64,000 nt of DNA from Streptomyces sp. NBC_01260 (lineage in GTDB: Bacteria > Actinomycetota > Actinomycetes > Streptomycetales > Streptomycetaceae): positions 3,100,001-3,164,000 of the forward strand of contig NZ_CP108464.1 in NCBI RefSeq assembly GCF_036226405.1, read 5' to 3'. Of this stretch, positions 20,762 to 29,512 are shown one piece after another. The notes under the pieces are model-generated. The model was not told the origin of the DNA. It saw only the letters and a program-made list of their open reading frames with translations, and ran no database searches. A program made the position numbers and the translations under genes. How positions within the stretch are numbered: position 1 is the stretch's first letter; each line of letters starts with the position of its first letter.

Positions 20762-22315
20762 GTGAACGACCAGCACCCCCACGCCGGGCACGTCGGATAC
20801 GACAGCCAATCCACGGGCGGATTCGACAACGACCCGCTCTTCGGCTCCCTCCCCGGCGGCTACGGCGGTTCGTACGACGCCACGCCCGGTTACGCCGCCC
20901 CGTACGACAGCGGGCAGGCCGGTCACAGCGGCCAGTACGACGCCACCCAGTGGGACACGGGCGCACACCGGACCGCCGCGTACGACCACGCCGCCGACTA
21001 CGCGGCCTACACCCCCCACCCTCAGCAGCACCCCCCGTACGAGACGGCCCCGCAGTACGACGCGGCCCCGCAGTACGACACCACCGCGACCTGGGCGGCG
21101 CAGGACGGCTACGGCGCGAACATCCCGGCGCAGGGCGGCGCCCCGGACGCATCCGGCCAGTGGGACACCTCCGGCTGGTACGCGAACGGCCAATGGTCAA
21201 GCACCGACACGGCGGGATACGACTCCGGCGCGTACGACGCCACCGCCTGGAACACCGGCGCCACGCCCGAGCACGGACAGCGAACGCCGCACAATGTGAC
21301 GGAATCGCACGAGCCCGAACAGACCGCACAGCATCCGTACGAGACACACGAGACGTACGAGGTGCACGAGGCGTACGAGCCTTACGAAGACCGCTCCCAG
21401 GAGCAGGGCCAGGACCAGCGCCACGCCCCCGCCCATGAACAGGCCTCCTACGACGCGCAGGATTCGCACGAGCCCGGCGCCGGCCACGAAGCCGAGGCCC
21501 TGGACCAGGACCCGTCCCCGGCCCCTGCCGTGTCCCGTCGCCCCGCGAGCCATCCGGTCTCCCGCGGCAGCCGCAGCCGCAGGCGTTCGCCCGCCAAGCG
21601 CTCCGCTCTCCTCACCGTCGCCGTTCCCTCCGCCTGCGTGATGAGCGTGGCCGGTATCGCCGCCGCCTCCGTGGGCGGGATGGGCGGCGGCGAGGAGAAG
21701 AAGGACGACACCACGACGATGGCGGCCGCCGACCCCGGCACGGTCAAGCCGGTCGCCGCCAACAACAAGCTGGACACCCAGCTCGCCAACCTCAGCGCCG
21801 ACGCGGAGAACTTCGCCGACCGCGCGAGCCGCACCCAGGAGCGCATCGACCTGAAGGAGCGGCAGGCCGCCGAGAAGAAGAAGCGCATCGCGGAGGCCGC
21901 CCGCAAGGAGGCCCTGCGCCCCAAGTACGTCATGCCGGTCAAGGAGCACGGCCTCAGCGCGTACTTCGGCCAGGCGGGCGTCAACTGGATGTCCGTGCAC
22001 ACGGGCATCGACTTCCCCGTCCTGTACGGCACCCCGGTGATGGCCGCGACCGACGGCACCGTTCACACGCAGTTCAACACCGCCTACGGGAACATGGCCA
22101 TCGTCACGATGGCCGACGGCACCGAGACCTGGTACTGCCACCTCAGCAGCACCCGGATCCGCTCGGGCCCGGTCAAGGCCGGTGACGTCATCGCGTACTC
22201 CGGGGACTCCGGCAACTCGACCGGCCCGCACCTGCACTTCGAGGTGCGGCCCGGCGGCGGCGCGGCCATCGACCCGCTGCCCTGGCTCCGCAGCCACAAC
22301 GTCGACCCGACCTGA
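20762..22315 (+). CDS. M23 family peptidoglycan endopeptidase with long disordered N-terminus
   Basis: 517 aa. Residues 1-270 are a cytoplasmic low-complexity region rich in Y, D, H, Q and A (many YDA and YET units), then a basic patch (SRRRSPAKRS) and one membrane helix near 285-305, a coiled-coil (res ~320-385) and a C-terminal LytM/M23 domain with HTGIDFP and HLHFEV zinc ligands. It should cut peptide cross-links outside the membrane. The GTG was chosen over the adjacent TTG because GAGAGAGAAG is better spaced. The 280-bp gap upstream shows no riboswitch. Confidence 0.88.
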   Translation: MNDQHPHAGHVGYDSQSTGGFDNDPLFGSLPGGYGGSYDATPGYAAPYDSGQAGHSGQYDATQWDTGAHRTAAYDHAADYAAYTPHPQQHPPYETAPQYDAAPQYDTTATWAAQDGYGANIPAQGGAPDASGQWDTSGWYANGQWSSTDTAGYDSGAYDATAWNTGATPEHGQRTPHNVTESHEPEQTAQHPYETHETYEVHEAYEPYEDRSQEQGQDQRHAPAHEQASYDAQDSHEPGAGHEAEALDQDPSPAPAVSRRPASHPVSRGSRSRRRSPAKRSALLTVAVPSACVMSVAGIAAASVGGMGGGEEKKDDTTTMAAADPGTVKPVAANNKLDTQLANLSADAENFADRASRTQERIDLKERQAAEKKKRIAEAARKEALRPKYVMPVKEHGLSAYFGQAGVNWMSVHTGIDFPVLYGTPVMAATDGTVHTQFNTAYGNMAIVTMADGTETWYCHLSSTRIRSGPVKAGDVIAYSGDSGNSTGPHLHFEVRPGGGAAIDPLPWLRSHNVDPT

Positions 22316-22316
22316 G

Positions 22317-22344
22317 CCGGCGGACGGCCGCGCCCGTCCGCCGG
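22317..22344. terminator. Bidirectional terminator after M23 gene and pcrA
   Basis: CCGGCGGACG at 22317-22326 pairs with CGTCCGCCGG at 22335-22344 around an 8-nt loop, two bases after the M23 stop and just beyond the pcrA stop. Confidence 0.8.
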
Positions 22345-22356
22345 ACCGGACGGGCG

Positions 22357-24795
22357 CTACAGCTTCTGGACCGGCGCGTACCGCAGCAGCAGCTTCTTCG
22401 GCCGCTCGTCACCGAAGTCGACCGTGGCCTTCGCCTGGTCGCCGATGCCCTCGACCGCCGTCACCGTGCCCAGACCGAACTGGTCGTGGGTGACCCGGTC
22501 GCCGACCACCAGCGTGATCGTCGGCTTGTCCGAGGTCCGCCGGGTCGCGAAGCCCGAGGGCCCGGAGCGCGAGCGGGACGCGGACAGCGACGAGGTGATG
22601 CCCGACGTCGGTCCCGCCGGAGCCGCCATCGGGCCCTTCCGCTTCCACTCCAGGTGCTGGTCCGGGATCTCCTCCAGGAACCGTGACGGCGGGTTGTACG
22701 AGGGCTGGCCCCACGCGCTGCGCATCGCCGCCCGGGTCAGGTAGAGCCGCTCGCGGGCGCGGGTGATACCGACATACGCGAGCCGGCGCTCCTCCTCCAG
22801 CTCCTTGACCTGGCCCAGCGCCCGCATGTGCGGGAAGACGCCGTCCTCCATGCCGGTCAGGAAGACCACCGGGAATTCGAGGCCCTTCGCCGTGTGCAGG
22901 GTCATCAGCGTGACGACTCCGGAGCCGTCGGTGTCCTCGTCGGGGATCTGGTCGGAGTCGGCGACGAGCGCGACCCGCTCCAGGAACTCGGAGAGGGTGC
23001 CCGCACCCTCCTCCTCGCCGCGCTCCTGCTCGAATTCGAGCGCGACGGCGGCAAGCTCCTGGAGGTTCTCGATCCGGGTCTCGTCCTGCGGGTCGGTGGA
23101 GGCCTGGAGCTCGGCGAGGTAGCCGGTCCGTTCCATGACGGCCTCCAGCACCACCGCGGGGCCCGCGCCCGACTCGACGATCGTGCGCAACTCCTCCATC
23201 AGCGTGTTGAACCGCTTGACGGCGTTGGCGGAACGCGCGGCCATGCCGTACGCCTCGTCGACGCGGCGCAGCGCCTGCGGGAAGGTGATCTTCTCGCGTA
23301 GTGACAGGGCGTCGATCATCGCCTCGGCCCGGTCGCCGATGCCGCGCTTGGGCACGTTCAGGATGCGGCGCAGCGGGACCGTGTCCTCGGGGTTGGCGAG
23401 GACCCGGAGGTAGGCCAGGACGTCCCGGACCTCCTTGCGCTCGTAGAAGCGCACACCGCCGACGACCTTGTAGGGCAGGCCGACCCGGATGAAGATCTCC
23501 TCGAAGACACGGGACTGCGCGTTCGTCCGGTAGAAGATCGCGACATCTCCGGCCCTGGCGTCGCCCGCGTCGGTCAGCCGGTCGATCTCGTCGGCGACGA
23601 ACTGCGCCTCGTCGTGCTCGGTGTCCGCGACGTAGCCGGTGATCCGGGCTCCGGAGCCGGCGTTGGTCCAGAGGTTCTTCGGGCGGCGGCTCTCGTTGCG
23701 CTCGATGACGGCGTTGGCGGCGGACAGGATCGTCTGGGTGGAGCGGTAGTTCTGTTCCAGCAGGATCGTGGTCGCGTCCGGGTAGTCCTCCTCGAACTGG
23801 AGGATGTTGCGGATCGTGGCGCCGCGGAAGGCGTAGATCGACTGGTCCGCGTCACCGACGACGCACAGCTCGCCGGGGGCGTCGGCGGCACCGGCCGGGC
23901 CGACCAGTTCCCGTACGAGCGTGTACTGGGCGTGGTTGGTGTCCTGGTACTCGTCGACCAGGACGTGCCGGAAGCGGCGGCGGTAGTGCTCGGCGACGTC
24001 GGGGAAGGCCTGGAGCAGGTGCACCGTCGTCATGATGATGTCGTCGAAGTCCAGCGCGTTGGCCTCGCGCAGCCGGGCCTGGTACATCGCGTAGGCCTGG
24101 GCGAGCGTCTTCTCGAAACCGTCCGCCGCCTGGCCGGCGAAGGTCTCCTCGTCGATCAGCTCGTTCTTCAGGTTCGACACCTTCGCCGTGAACGACTTCG
24201 GCGGGAAGCGCTTCGGGTCGAGGTCGAGATCGCGGCAGACCAGGGCCATCAGCCGCTTGGAGTCCGCGGCGTCGTAGATCGAGAACGAGGAGGTGAAGCC
24301 GAGCTTCTTCGACTCGCGGCGCAGGATCCGTACGCACGCGCTGTGGAAGGTCATGACCCACATGGCGTTGGCGCGGGGGCCGACGAGCTGCTCGACGCGC
24401 TCCTTCATCTCGCCGGCGGCCTTGTTGGTGAAGGTGATCGCCAGGATCTGGCCGGGGTGCACCCCGCGCTCGGCCAGCAGGTGGGCGATGCGGTGGGTCA
24501 GCACCCGGGTCTTGCCCGAACCGGCCCCGGCGACGATGAGCAGCGGGGACCCCGCGTGCACCACGGCGGCACGCTGCTCGGTGTTCAGCCCGTCGAGCAG
24601 CGCGGCGGCGTCGATGACCGGGCGGTGGGCCCCGTCGCGGTAGTACGCGTCGCGGGGCGGCGGGGGCCCGTCGAACACGCCCCCGAAGAGGTCCTCCGGC
24701 ACCGCTTCGGGTGCGGAGTCCTCGGGGGGCGGCGGGGGCCCTTCCTCCGTGTGCTGGAGGCCGGCCAGGAAACTGTCGTCAAAGAGGCTGCTCAT
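22357..24795 (-). CDS. pcrA: ATP-dependent DNA helicase PcrA/UvrD
   Basis: 812 aa. Superfamily 1A 3'-5' helicase for nucleotide-excision repair and clearing of recombination intermediates. Motifs in order: GAGSGKT (Walker A), TFTNKAA, DEYQDTN (Walker B), GDADQSIYAFRGA, LEQNYRST, TLHTAKGLEFPVVF, VGITRA. The C-terminal Tudor-like tail (VGDRVTHDQFGLGTV) is typical of actinobacterial and Bacillus PcrA and binds RNA polymerase. A proline-rich N-terminal extension precedes residue 70. The ATG is preceded at 7-10 nt by the -10 of a damage-type promoter, so the mRNA is nearly leaderless. Confidence 0.97.
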   Translation of the reverse strand: MSSLFDDSFLAGLQHTEEGPPPPPEDSAPEAVPEDLFGGVFDGPPPPRDAYYRDGAHRPVIDAAALLDGLNTEQRAAVVHAGSPLLIVAGAGSGKTRVLTHRIAHLLAERGVHPGQILAITFTNKAAGEMKERVEQLVGPRANAMWVMTFHSACVRILRRESKKLGFTSSFSIYDAADSKRLMALVCRDLDLDPKRFPPKSFTAKVSNLKNELIDEETFAGQAADGFEKTLAQAYAMYQARLREANALDFDDIIMTTVHLLQAFPDVAEHYRRRFRHVLVDEYQDTNHAQYTLVRELVGPAGAADAPGELCVVGDADQSIYAFRGATIRNILQFEEDYPDATTILLEQNYRSTQTILSAANAVIERNESRRPKNLWTNAGSGARITGYVADTEHDEAQFVADEIDRLTDAGDARAGDVAIFYRTNAQSRVFEEIFIRVGLPYKVVGGVRFYERKEVRDVLAYLRVLANPEDTVPLRRILNVPKRGIGDRAEAMIDALSLREKITFPQALRRVDEAYGMAARSANAVKRFNTLMEELRTIVESGAGPAVVLEAVMERTGYLAELQASTDPQDETRIENLQELAAVALEFEQERGEEEGAGTLSEFLERVALVADSDQIPDEDTDGSGVVTLMTLHTAKGLEFPVVFLTGMEDGVFPHMRALGQVKELEEERRLAYVGITRARERLYLTRAAMRSAWGQPSYNPPSRFLEEIPDQHLEWKRKGPMAAPAGPTSGITSSLSASRSRSGPSGFATRRTSDKPTITLVVGDRVTHDQFGLGTVTAVEGIGDQAKATVDFGDERPKKLLLRYAPVQKL

Positions 24796-24804
24796 CGCTG
24801 TCCG

Positions 24805-24827
24805 AGTCTAGGCGGCCGCACTGACAC
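24805..24827 (-). promoter_or_regulatory. DNA-damage (PafBC-type) promoter of pcrA
   Basis: Reading leftward: GTGTCAGTG (24827-24819), 8-nt spacer, TAGACT (24810-24805), with the start codon 10 nt further on. Eight of nine bases of the TTGTCRGTG box match. Supports DNA-damage induction of pcrA. Confidence 0.72.
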
Positions 24828-24980
24828 CCCGGGGCCGCATCACGAACCGCGCACCACCGCGCGGCCACGGAAAGCGATGCCGCACCCACCCTGTGTGGAC
24901 GGACCCCGCACCTGACCTGCCCGCACCGCGTCCACTTCGGCAAGGTCACGAAAATGTATCGGGCATATCGAACATCAACC

Positions 24981-25010
24981 TTCACAGCGACACCATGAGT
25001 TGGCTAGCGT
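24981..25010 (+). promoter_or_regulatory. Probable promoter of the riboswitch-controlled NlpC/P60 gene
   Basis: TTCACA at 24981-24986 and TAGCGT at 25005-25010 with an 18-nt spacer, about 210 nt upstream of the coding start. The same TAGCGT-type -10 precedes two further genes (26471 and 28248). Confidence 0.45.
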
Positions 25011-25059
25011 GCTCGTTCGGGCGGCCCGTACCCCCAGAGGCGAACCACGCCGAGCGGGC

Positions 25060-25216
25060 GTCCACGCCGAATCCGGCCTGCCCGTACGGGGTCCGGAACC
25101 GGGGACCCACACGCAGCACCGGGGTGAATCGGTCCGAACCCCCACCAGGACCGTAGGGCAGCCTTCCGTTCCGCCCGAACCCGACAGCTAACCCGGTAGG
25201 CGGTCCACGGAAGGAG
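25060..25216 (+). ncRNA. ydaO-type cyclic di-AMP riboswitch
   Basis: The leader carries the ydaO conserved stretches in order: GGAACCGGGGACCCAC (near 25094), GGGGTGAAT (25120-25128), GTAGGGCAGCCTTCC (near 25153), CCGAACCCGACAGCTAACC (near 25173) and GGTAGGCGG (25195-25203) directly before the Shine-Dalgarno AAGGAG. In Streptomyces this class sits before cell-wall hydrolase genes such as rpfA and turns expression down when c-di-AMP is high. Boundaries are approximate. Confidence 0.9.
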
Positions 25217-25225
25217 ATGCCGGCC

Positions 25226-26386
25226 TTGGCATCGCATCGCAAACCGCGCCCCCGGGTGCGCAGCACCACCCCGGCCATCGGGTTCACGACGGCCGCACTC
25301 GCCTCGGTGACCCTGCTGTCCACGCAGAGCGCGCTGGCGGCCCCGGCCCCGAAGCCCAGCATCGAGGACGTCCAGAAGAAGGTCGACGGCCTCTACCGGC
25401 AGGCGGGCACCGCGACCCAGCACTACGACCAGGCGAAAGAGGCGTCCGCCAAGCAGCGCACCAAGGTGGACGCGCTGCTGGACGACATCGCCGAGCGCGC
25501 CGACAAGCTGAACGACGCCCGCCGGACGCTCGGGAACTACGCCGCCGCCCAGTACCGCGACGGCGCGCTCGCGCCGACCGCCACCTTCTTCCTGGCCAAC
25601 GACCCGCAGTCGTTCTTCGACCAGACCCACCTCATGAACCGGATGGCCGCGAACCAGCAGCAGGCCGTCACGGACTTCCGTACGAAGCAGGCCGAGGCGT
25701 CGAAGAAGCGTGCCGAGGCGGTGACGAGCCTGGAGACGCTCACCGCGTCGCAGACCAAGCTGCGTACCAGCAAGCAGAACGTGCAGAACAAGCTGACCGA
25801 GGCCCGCACGCTGCTGTCGAAGCTGACCGCCGAGGAGAAGGCGCGCCTCGCCGAGCTGGAGCGGAAGAAGCAGGCCGAGGCCAAGCGCAAGGCCGCGGAG
25901 CTGGCGGAGAAGCAGGCCGCCGCGAAGGCGGAGGCCGACCGCAAGGCCAAGGAGGCCGGAAGCGGGACCGGCACGGGGACGGGCTCGGGAACGGGCTCGG
26001 GCACCGGGACAGGCTCCGGCTCGGACAGCAGCGCCACGACGAAGGCCGGGAAGGTCCTCGCGTTCGCCCGGGCCCAGATCGGCAAGCCGTACGTCTGGGG
26101 GGCGACCGGCCCGGCCTCGTACGACTGCTCGGGGCTCACCCAGGCGGCCTGGAAGGCCGCGGGCGTCACCCTCCCGCGGACCACCTGGGACCAGGTGAAG
26201 GTCGGCACCCGGATCGCCACGGCGGATCTGCAGCCCGGGGACCTGGTCTTCTTCTACGACGACATCAGCCACGTCGGCATCTACAAGGGCGACGGCATGA
26301 TGATCCACGCGCCGAAGCCGGGGGCGGACGTGCGCGAGGAGTCGATCTACTACATGCCGATCTACGGGAGCGTGCGGCCCGGCTAG
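25226..26386 (+). CDS. Secreted NlpC/P60 peptidoglycan hydrolase (RipA-like)
   Basis: 386 aa. A signal peptide (RKPRPR then a hydrophobic run ending ALAAP near residue 40), a long alpha-helical coiled-coil (res 45-235), a Gly/Thr/Ser linker and a C-terminal NlpC/P60 domain with the catalytic Cys in YDCSGLTQ, His in DISHVGIY and a third residue near MIHAPKPG. Expected to cut peptide stems in the wall during growth or germination. I chose TTG at 25226, 9 nt after AAGGAG, because the ATG nine bases earlier abuts the Shine-Dalgarno and the paralogue at 28425 begins MAAHRKP as here MASHRKP. Controlled by the upstream riboswitch. Confidence 0.9.
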   Translation: MASHRKPRPRVRSTTPAIGFTTAALASVTLLSTQSALAAPAPKPSIEDVQKKVDGLYRQAGTATQHYDQAKEASAKQRTKVDALLDDIAERADKLNDARRTLGNYAAAQYRDGALAPTATFFLANDPQSFFDQTHLMNRMAANQQQAVTDFRTKQAEASKKRAEAVTSLETLTASQTKLRTSKQNVQNKLTEARTLLSKLTAEEKARLAELERKKQAEAKRKAAELAEKQAAAKAEADRKAKEAGSGTGTGTGSGTGSGTGTGSGSDSSATTKAGKVLAFARAQIGKPYVWGATGPASYDCSGLTQAAWKAAGVTLPRTTWDQVKVGTRIATADLQPGDLVFFYDDISHVGIYKGDGMMIHAPKPGADVREESIYYMPIYGSVRPG

Positions 26387-26482
26387 CGAGTGTCCGGCGC
26401 CCCCAGGGGCCTGCCGTACGGAGCACGCGTAGTGGGTCCGTGGCCCAATACGCGGGCTCCGTGGGACCGTTAGCGTGTTCTT

Positions 26483-26713
26483 ATGCCACTCATGGGGGAG
26501 TTGCGGCGCCGGCTAGGCCGGCGCGCTGTACCACGTACGGAAGCGCGGGTGCTGGGGTTACGCCGGCGGCGGGACCGGGGACAGGGCGCACTGGAGTGTC
26601 CCGGCCTGGTGGTCGTGGCGGTCATCGGGGCCCTGGTCGCGACCGGGATCGGCGCCGACCTGTCCGAGACGCGGGCACAGCGCGCAGAGCACCACAGGAG
26701 CGAGCGACCGTGA
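26483..26713 (+). CDS. Small single-helix membrane protein, leaderless
   Basis: 76 aa: an Arg-rich N-terminus (RRRLGRRAVPRTEARVLGLRRRRDR avoided in full) followed by one hydrophobic helix near 42-60 (LVVVAVIGALVATGIG). A TAGCGT -10 lies 7 nt before the ATG, which would make the mRNA leaderless. The stop overlaps the next gene's GTG start (GTGA), the usual sign of coupled translation. No family recognised. The coupling and the promoter support it, though it is short and arginine-rich. Confidence 0.55.
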   Translation: MPLMGELRRRLGRRAVPRTEARVLGLRRRRDRGQGALECPGLVVVAVIGALVATGIGADLSETRAQRAEHHRSERP

Positions 26714-27618
26714 AGATCTTGGAGAGCGTCCGGGGCATGGCCTTCCTGGGGACCTTCGGCCAGGCCAGGCTGTTCTCGGCAGCCTGCGCCGAGCGCACCG
26801 CCGGGGTACTCCTCCAGTACCTCGCCGACGAGGGGCGCCCGGCGGACCAGGACACCTGTGTGGCCGCGCTGGAGCTGCTGTGGGACACCGCGCCGCCGGA
26901 CGAGAACGTGGCCGCCGCCATGCACCGCAGGCTGAGCGCACTGCCGGAGCTCGGTCAGGAGTTCCGGCCGAGCGGCGTCCGGCAGTCGGCGGCGCTCGGG
27001 CTCAGAGCCCTGTTCGCCGGCATCGCGATGCTCATCGACCAGGGCCCGGACGGCGCGGTCGAACCGTCCGAATCGGCGCGGGCGCTCGCCCGGGAGCTGG
27101 ACGGGGAGGTCGGCGCGACGGCCGCCGAGGAGGACGCGATCCAGGACCGGGACGTCGAGCGGATCATGTCCTGGAGCCCGCAGGAGCGGACGCTGCACGT
27201 CCACGGGCTGCGCGCGGCGGCGGCGGAGACGGGCCGCGACCGGCTGGCGGCGGCCCGGACCCGCCACGGCCTCGGCGACGGGGCACCGGACGGAGCCTTC
27301 ACGCACCCGGGCTCGGTCTCGGTCACGGCCACCGCCGACCGCGGCGATGTCGCGGCGGCCGAACAGCGCGCCCGTTACGGGGTGGTGGGCCGGATCACGG
27401 CGGGCTCCGACGCGGGGGGCTACCTCCGTGTCGACCGGCTGGCCGACCTCGCCGAGTCGCCCGAGGAGCGGGCCTCCGCTGCCGGAGTGGACATCCTGGT
27501 GGCGGCCGACCCGGCGATGACGCGGGACTACGTGGGCGAGTGGGTCGAGGACTGGGCGGGTGTGGAGGAGGCGCTGCGGCGGGAGGGCCGGCAGGTCGAC
27601 TGGGACGCCGCGCCGTAG
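26710..27618 (+). CDS. Uncharacterised acidic protein, second gene of a coupled pair
   Basis: 302 aa, soluble, Ala/Glu/Arg-rich and helical, with no signal peptide. The GTG is inside the four-base overlap GTGA with the preceding small membrane protein. No catalytic motif seen; the C-terminus (YVGEWVEDWAGVEEALRREGRQVDWDAAP) is amphipathic. It may be the cytosolic partner of the small membrane protein. Not recognised. Confidence 0.75.
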   Translation: MKILESVRGMAFLGTFGQARLFSAACAERTAGVLLQYLADEGRPADQDTCVAALELLWDTAPPDENVAAAMHRRLSALPELGQEFRPSGVRQSAALGLRALFAGIAMLIDQGPDGAVEPSESARALARELDGEVGATAAEEDAIQDRDVERIMSWSPQERTLHVHGLRAAAAETGRDRLAAARTRHGLGDGAPDGAFTHPGSVSVTATADRGDVAAAEQRARYGVVGRITAGSDAGGYLRVDRLADLAESPEERASAAGVDILVAADPAMTRDYVGEWVEDWAGVEEALRREGRQVDWDAAP

Positions 27619-27712
27619 TCAGAAGCGCTCAGAGGTGGTCGACAGTGGTCAGCGGTGGTCAGCCACCGGTCGGTTGCGGACGGCCGCCGGCCACCCACCG
27701 GCCACCACCCGC

Positions 27713-28066
27713 TCAGGTCCAGAGCGTGGCGATGAAGATGTTGACGACCGTCAGTCCGCCCACCGCCGCGAAGAGGCCCTTCTCGACCTTCTCCTCGTCC
27801 CGCTTGACGTAGACGAGCGCGAGGATGACGACCAGGATCAGCAGCTTGATGCCGATCTTGACGTTGTTCACGGGGTGGTCGTCGGCCTGGTCGAGCCCGA
27901 CCAGCGCGACACCGGTGACCAGCATGGTCAGCGCGCCGTGCAGCATCCCGGGCACGAATCGCGCCGTCCCCGCCCCCATCGCCTTCATCTGGGTGAGGAA
28001 GCCTCCCAGCAGGGCGGCGATTCCGATGATGTGCAGGGCGACGAAGACATCGATGAGTACACGCAT
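27713..28066 (-). CDS. Integral membrane protein, 117 aa, function unknown
   Basis: Four predicted helices almost fill the protein (starting MRVLIDVFVALHIIG, then MLHGALTMLVTGVALVG and a final VGGLTVVNIFIATLW). A short charged loop with Lys/Glu (KRDEEKVEKG) sits before the last helix. The ATG follows a plausible leader in the gap shared with the divergent NlpC/P60 gene. It converges on the previous gene. No family function recognised. Confidence 0.8.
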   Translation of the reverse strand: MRVLIDVFVALHIIGIAALLGGFLTQMKAMGAGTARFVPGMLHGALTMLVTGVALVGLDQADDHPVNNVKIGIKLLILVVILALVYVKRDEEKVEKGLFAAVGGLTVVNIFIATLWT

Positions 28067-28140
28067 GGTTCCGCACCTTAGTCCTGGTCATATCAGCCTT
28101 CCGCAGCCAGGTGGGGCTTACTGAACGCTTGACCATTGAA

Positions 28141-28172
28141 TGCACCAATTGCCTGACTCTGGTGCAATTTTT
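28141..28172 (+). terminator. T-tailed hairpin in the divergent gap
   Basis: TGCACCA (28141-28147) pairs with TGGTGCA (28160-28166) followed by ATTTTT. An intrinsic-terminator shape that is rare in Streptomyces; with no gene ending here it may instead be an operator or a leader attenuator. Confidence 0.4.
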
Positions 28173-28323
28173 CCGGTCATCCAACAACAACGCAACGCCA
28201 AATTCAGACAATAGGCGTCATTACGACTCTTGTCCGTGCCCCGGGTTTAGCGTGCCTACCCAGGTGACCGGATCACCGCCGCTCCGCACCCGGACGGCAC
28301 CTTCCGCTCACCCCGCCGAGAGA

Positions 28324-28366
28324 TCCGGCGGCGGGCCGCTCCCCCTGTTGGTGACCCGCCGCCGGA
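28324..28366 (+). promoter_or_regulatory. 12-bp hairpin in the NlpC/P60 leader
   Basis: TCCGGCGGCGGG (28324-28335) and its exact complement at 28355-28366 with a 19-nt loop, 60 nt before the start codon. A second GC palindrome follows at about 28367-28383. A candidate structured leader unlike ydaO. Confidence 0.45.
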
Positions 28367-28424
28367 CCGGGCGGGCCCGCCGGTAGACCCCGACGGGCAG
28401 TCGACAGGAAGGACCCCCGCCCTC

Positions 28425-29471
28425 GTGGCCGCGCACCGGAAACCCAAGCAGCGCCCGTACACCGGCTCTGCTGCCCGCACCGCAGCGACCCTCGCCCTCG
28501 CAGGGGCCGCGACCGCTGCCGCGCTGCCGGGATCCGCGCACGCCGACCCGACGCCCACCGCCGCCCAGGTCAAGGCCGAGGTGGACCGGCTGTACCGGGA
28601 GGCCGAGGTCGCCACCGAGCGGTACAACGGCGCGAAGGCGAAGGCGGCCGCCACCGCCGAGTCCATCGACGCGATGCGCGACGAGGCCGCCCGCAGAACC
28701 GAGCGGCTCAACGCCTCGCGCGAGGCACTGGGTGCGTACGCGGCGGCGCAGTACCGCTCGGGCGGTCTCGACCCGTCCCTCCAGCTGGCACTCTCCTCGG
28801 ACCCCGACCAGTACCTGCAGCGCGCCTCGTACGTGGAGCGGGCCGCCGCCGGCCGGGCCGACGAGCTCCGCACCGTGCAGCGCCAGGTCGCGGACGTGGC
28901 CCAGTTGCGGTCCGAGGCCGCGGGGCAGCTGGCCGAGCTCACCGCCCGCCAGACCGACCTGAAGAGGCACAAGGCGACGGTCCGGGCCAAGCTGTCCGAG
29001 GCCCGCAAGCTGCTGGCCCGCCTCTCCCCCGCCCAGCGCGCCGCGTACGACGCCTCGGACGGCGGCCGCGGCGCGGGCCACGCCGACCGCAGCTCCCCGC
29101 GCGGCTCCGACCGGGCACCGAACGCCCGCGCCGCGGCAGCCGTCGCCTTCGCGTACGGGGCCCTCGGCAAGCCGTACGTCTGGGGCGCCACCGGCCCCTC
29201 CTCGTTCGACTGCTCCGGCCTCACCCAGGCCGCCTGGGGCTCCGCGGGTGTCTCGCTCCCCCGGACCACGTACACCCAGATCAACGCGGGGCAGCGTGTC
29301 CCGAGGTCCGAACTCGCTCCGGGGGACCTGGTGTTCTTCTACTCGGGCGTCAGCCACGTCGGCCTCTACATCGGCAACGGCCGGATGATCCACGCCCCGC
29401 GCCCGGGAGCCCCGGTCCGCATCGCGCCGATCGACGAAATGCCTTTCGCCGGAGCGGCCCGGGTGGCATAG
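28425..29471 (+). CDS. Secreted NlpC/P60 peptidoglycan hydrolase, paralogue
   Basis: 348 aa. Same layout as the protein at 25226: signal peptide (start MAAHRKPKQR, cleavage near AHA), helical coiled-coil, then the NlpC/P60 domain with FDCSGLTQ, GVSHVGLY and MIHAPRPG. The GTG has GGAAGGA about 11 nt upstream. It probably shares wall-remodelling work with the paralogue but has lost, or never had, the ydaO leader. A GNAT acetyltransferase gene follows after 41 bp, probably co-transcribed. Confidence 0.9.
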   Translation: MAAHRKPKQRPYTGSAARTAATLALAGAATAAALPGSAHADPTPTAAQVKAEVDRLYREAEVATERYNGAKAKAAATAESIDAMRDEAARRTERLNASREALGAYAAAQYRSGGLDPSLQLALSSDPDQYLQRASYVERAAAGRADELRTVQRQVADVAQLRSEAAGQLAELTARQTDLKRHKATVRAKLSEARKLLARLSPAQRAAYDASDGGRGAGHADRSSPRGSDRAPNARAAAAVAFAYGALGKPYVWGATGPSSFDCSGLTQAAWGSAGVSLPRTTYTQINAGQRVPRSELAPGDLVFFYSGVSHVGLYIGNGRMIHAPRPGAPVRIAPIDEMPFAGAARVA

Positions 29472-29512
29472 GCTCCCGTCCCTCCGACCACCGGACAGAG
29501 GGACACCCGCAC

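Larger units (their letters stand above)
28067..28424. other. AT-rich divergent leader region of the second NlpC/P60 gene
   Basis: 358 bp. It contains a T-tailed hairpin (28141-28172), a TAGCGT -10 at 28248-28253, and a structured leader. The stretch 28110-28240 is far less GC-rich than its surroundings, which fits promoters for both neighbours. The ydaO signature of the paralogue's leader is absent here. Confidence 0.5.

Noticed and set aside
28425..29471. ydaO riboswitch for the second NlpC/P60 gene
   Set aside because: The conserved ydaO blocks present at 25094-25203 cannot be found in its leader.
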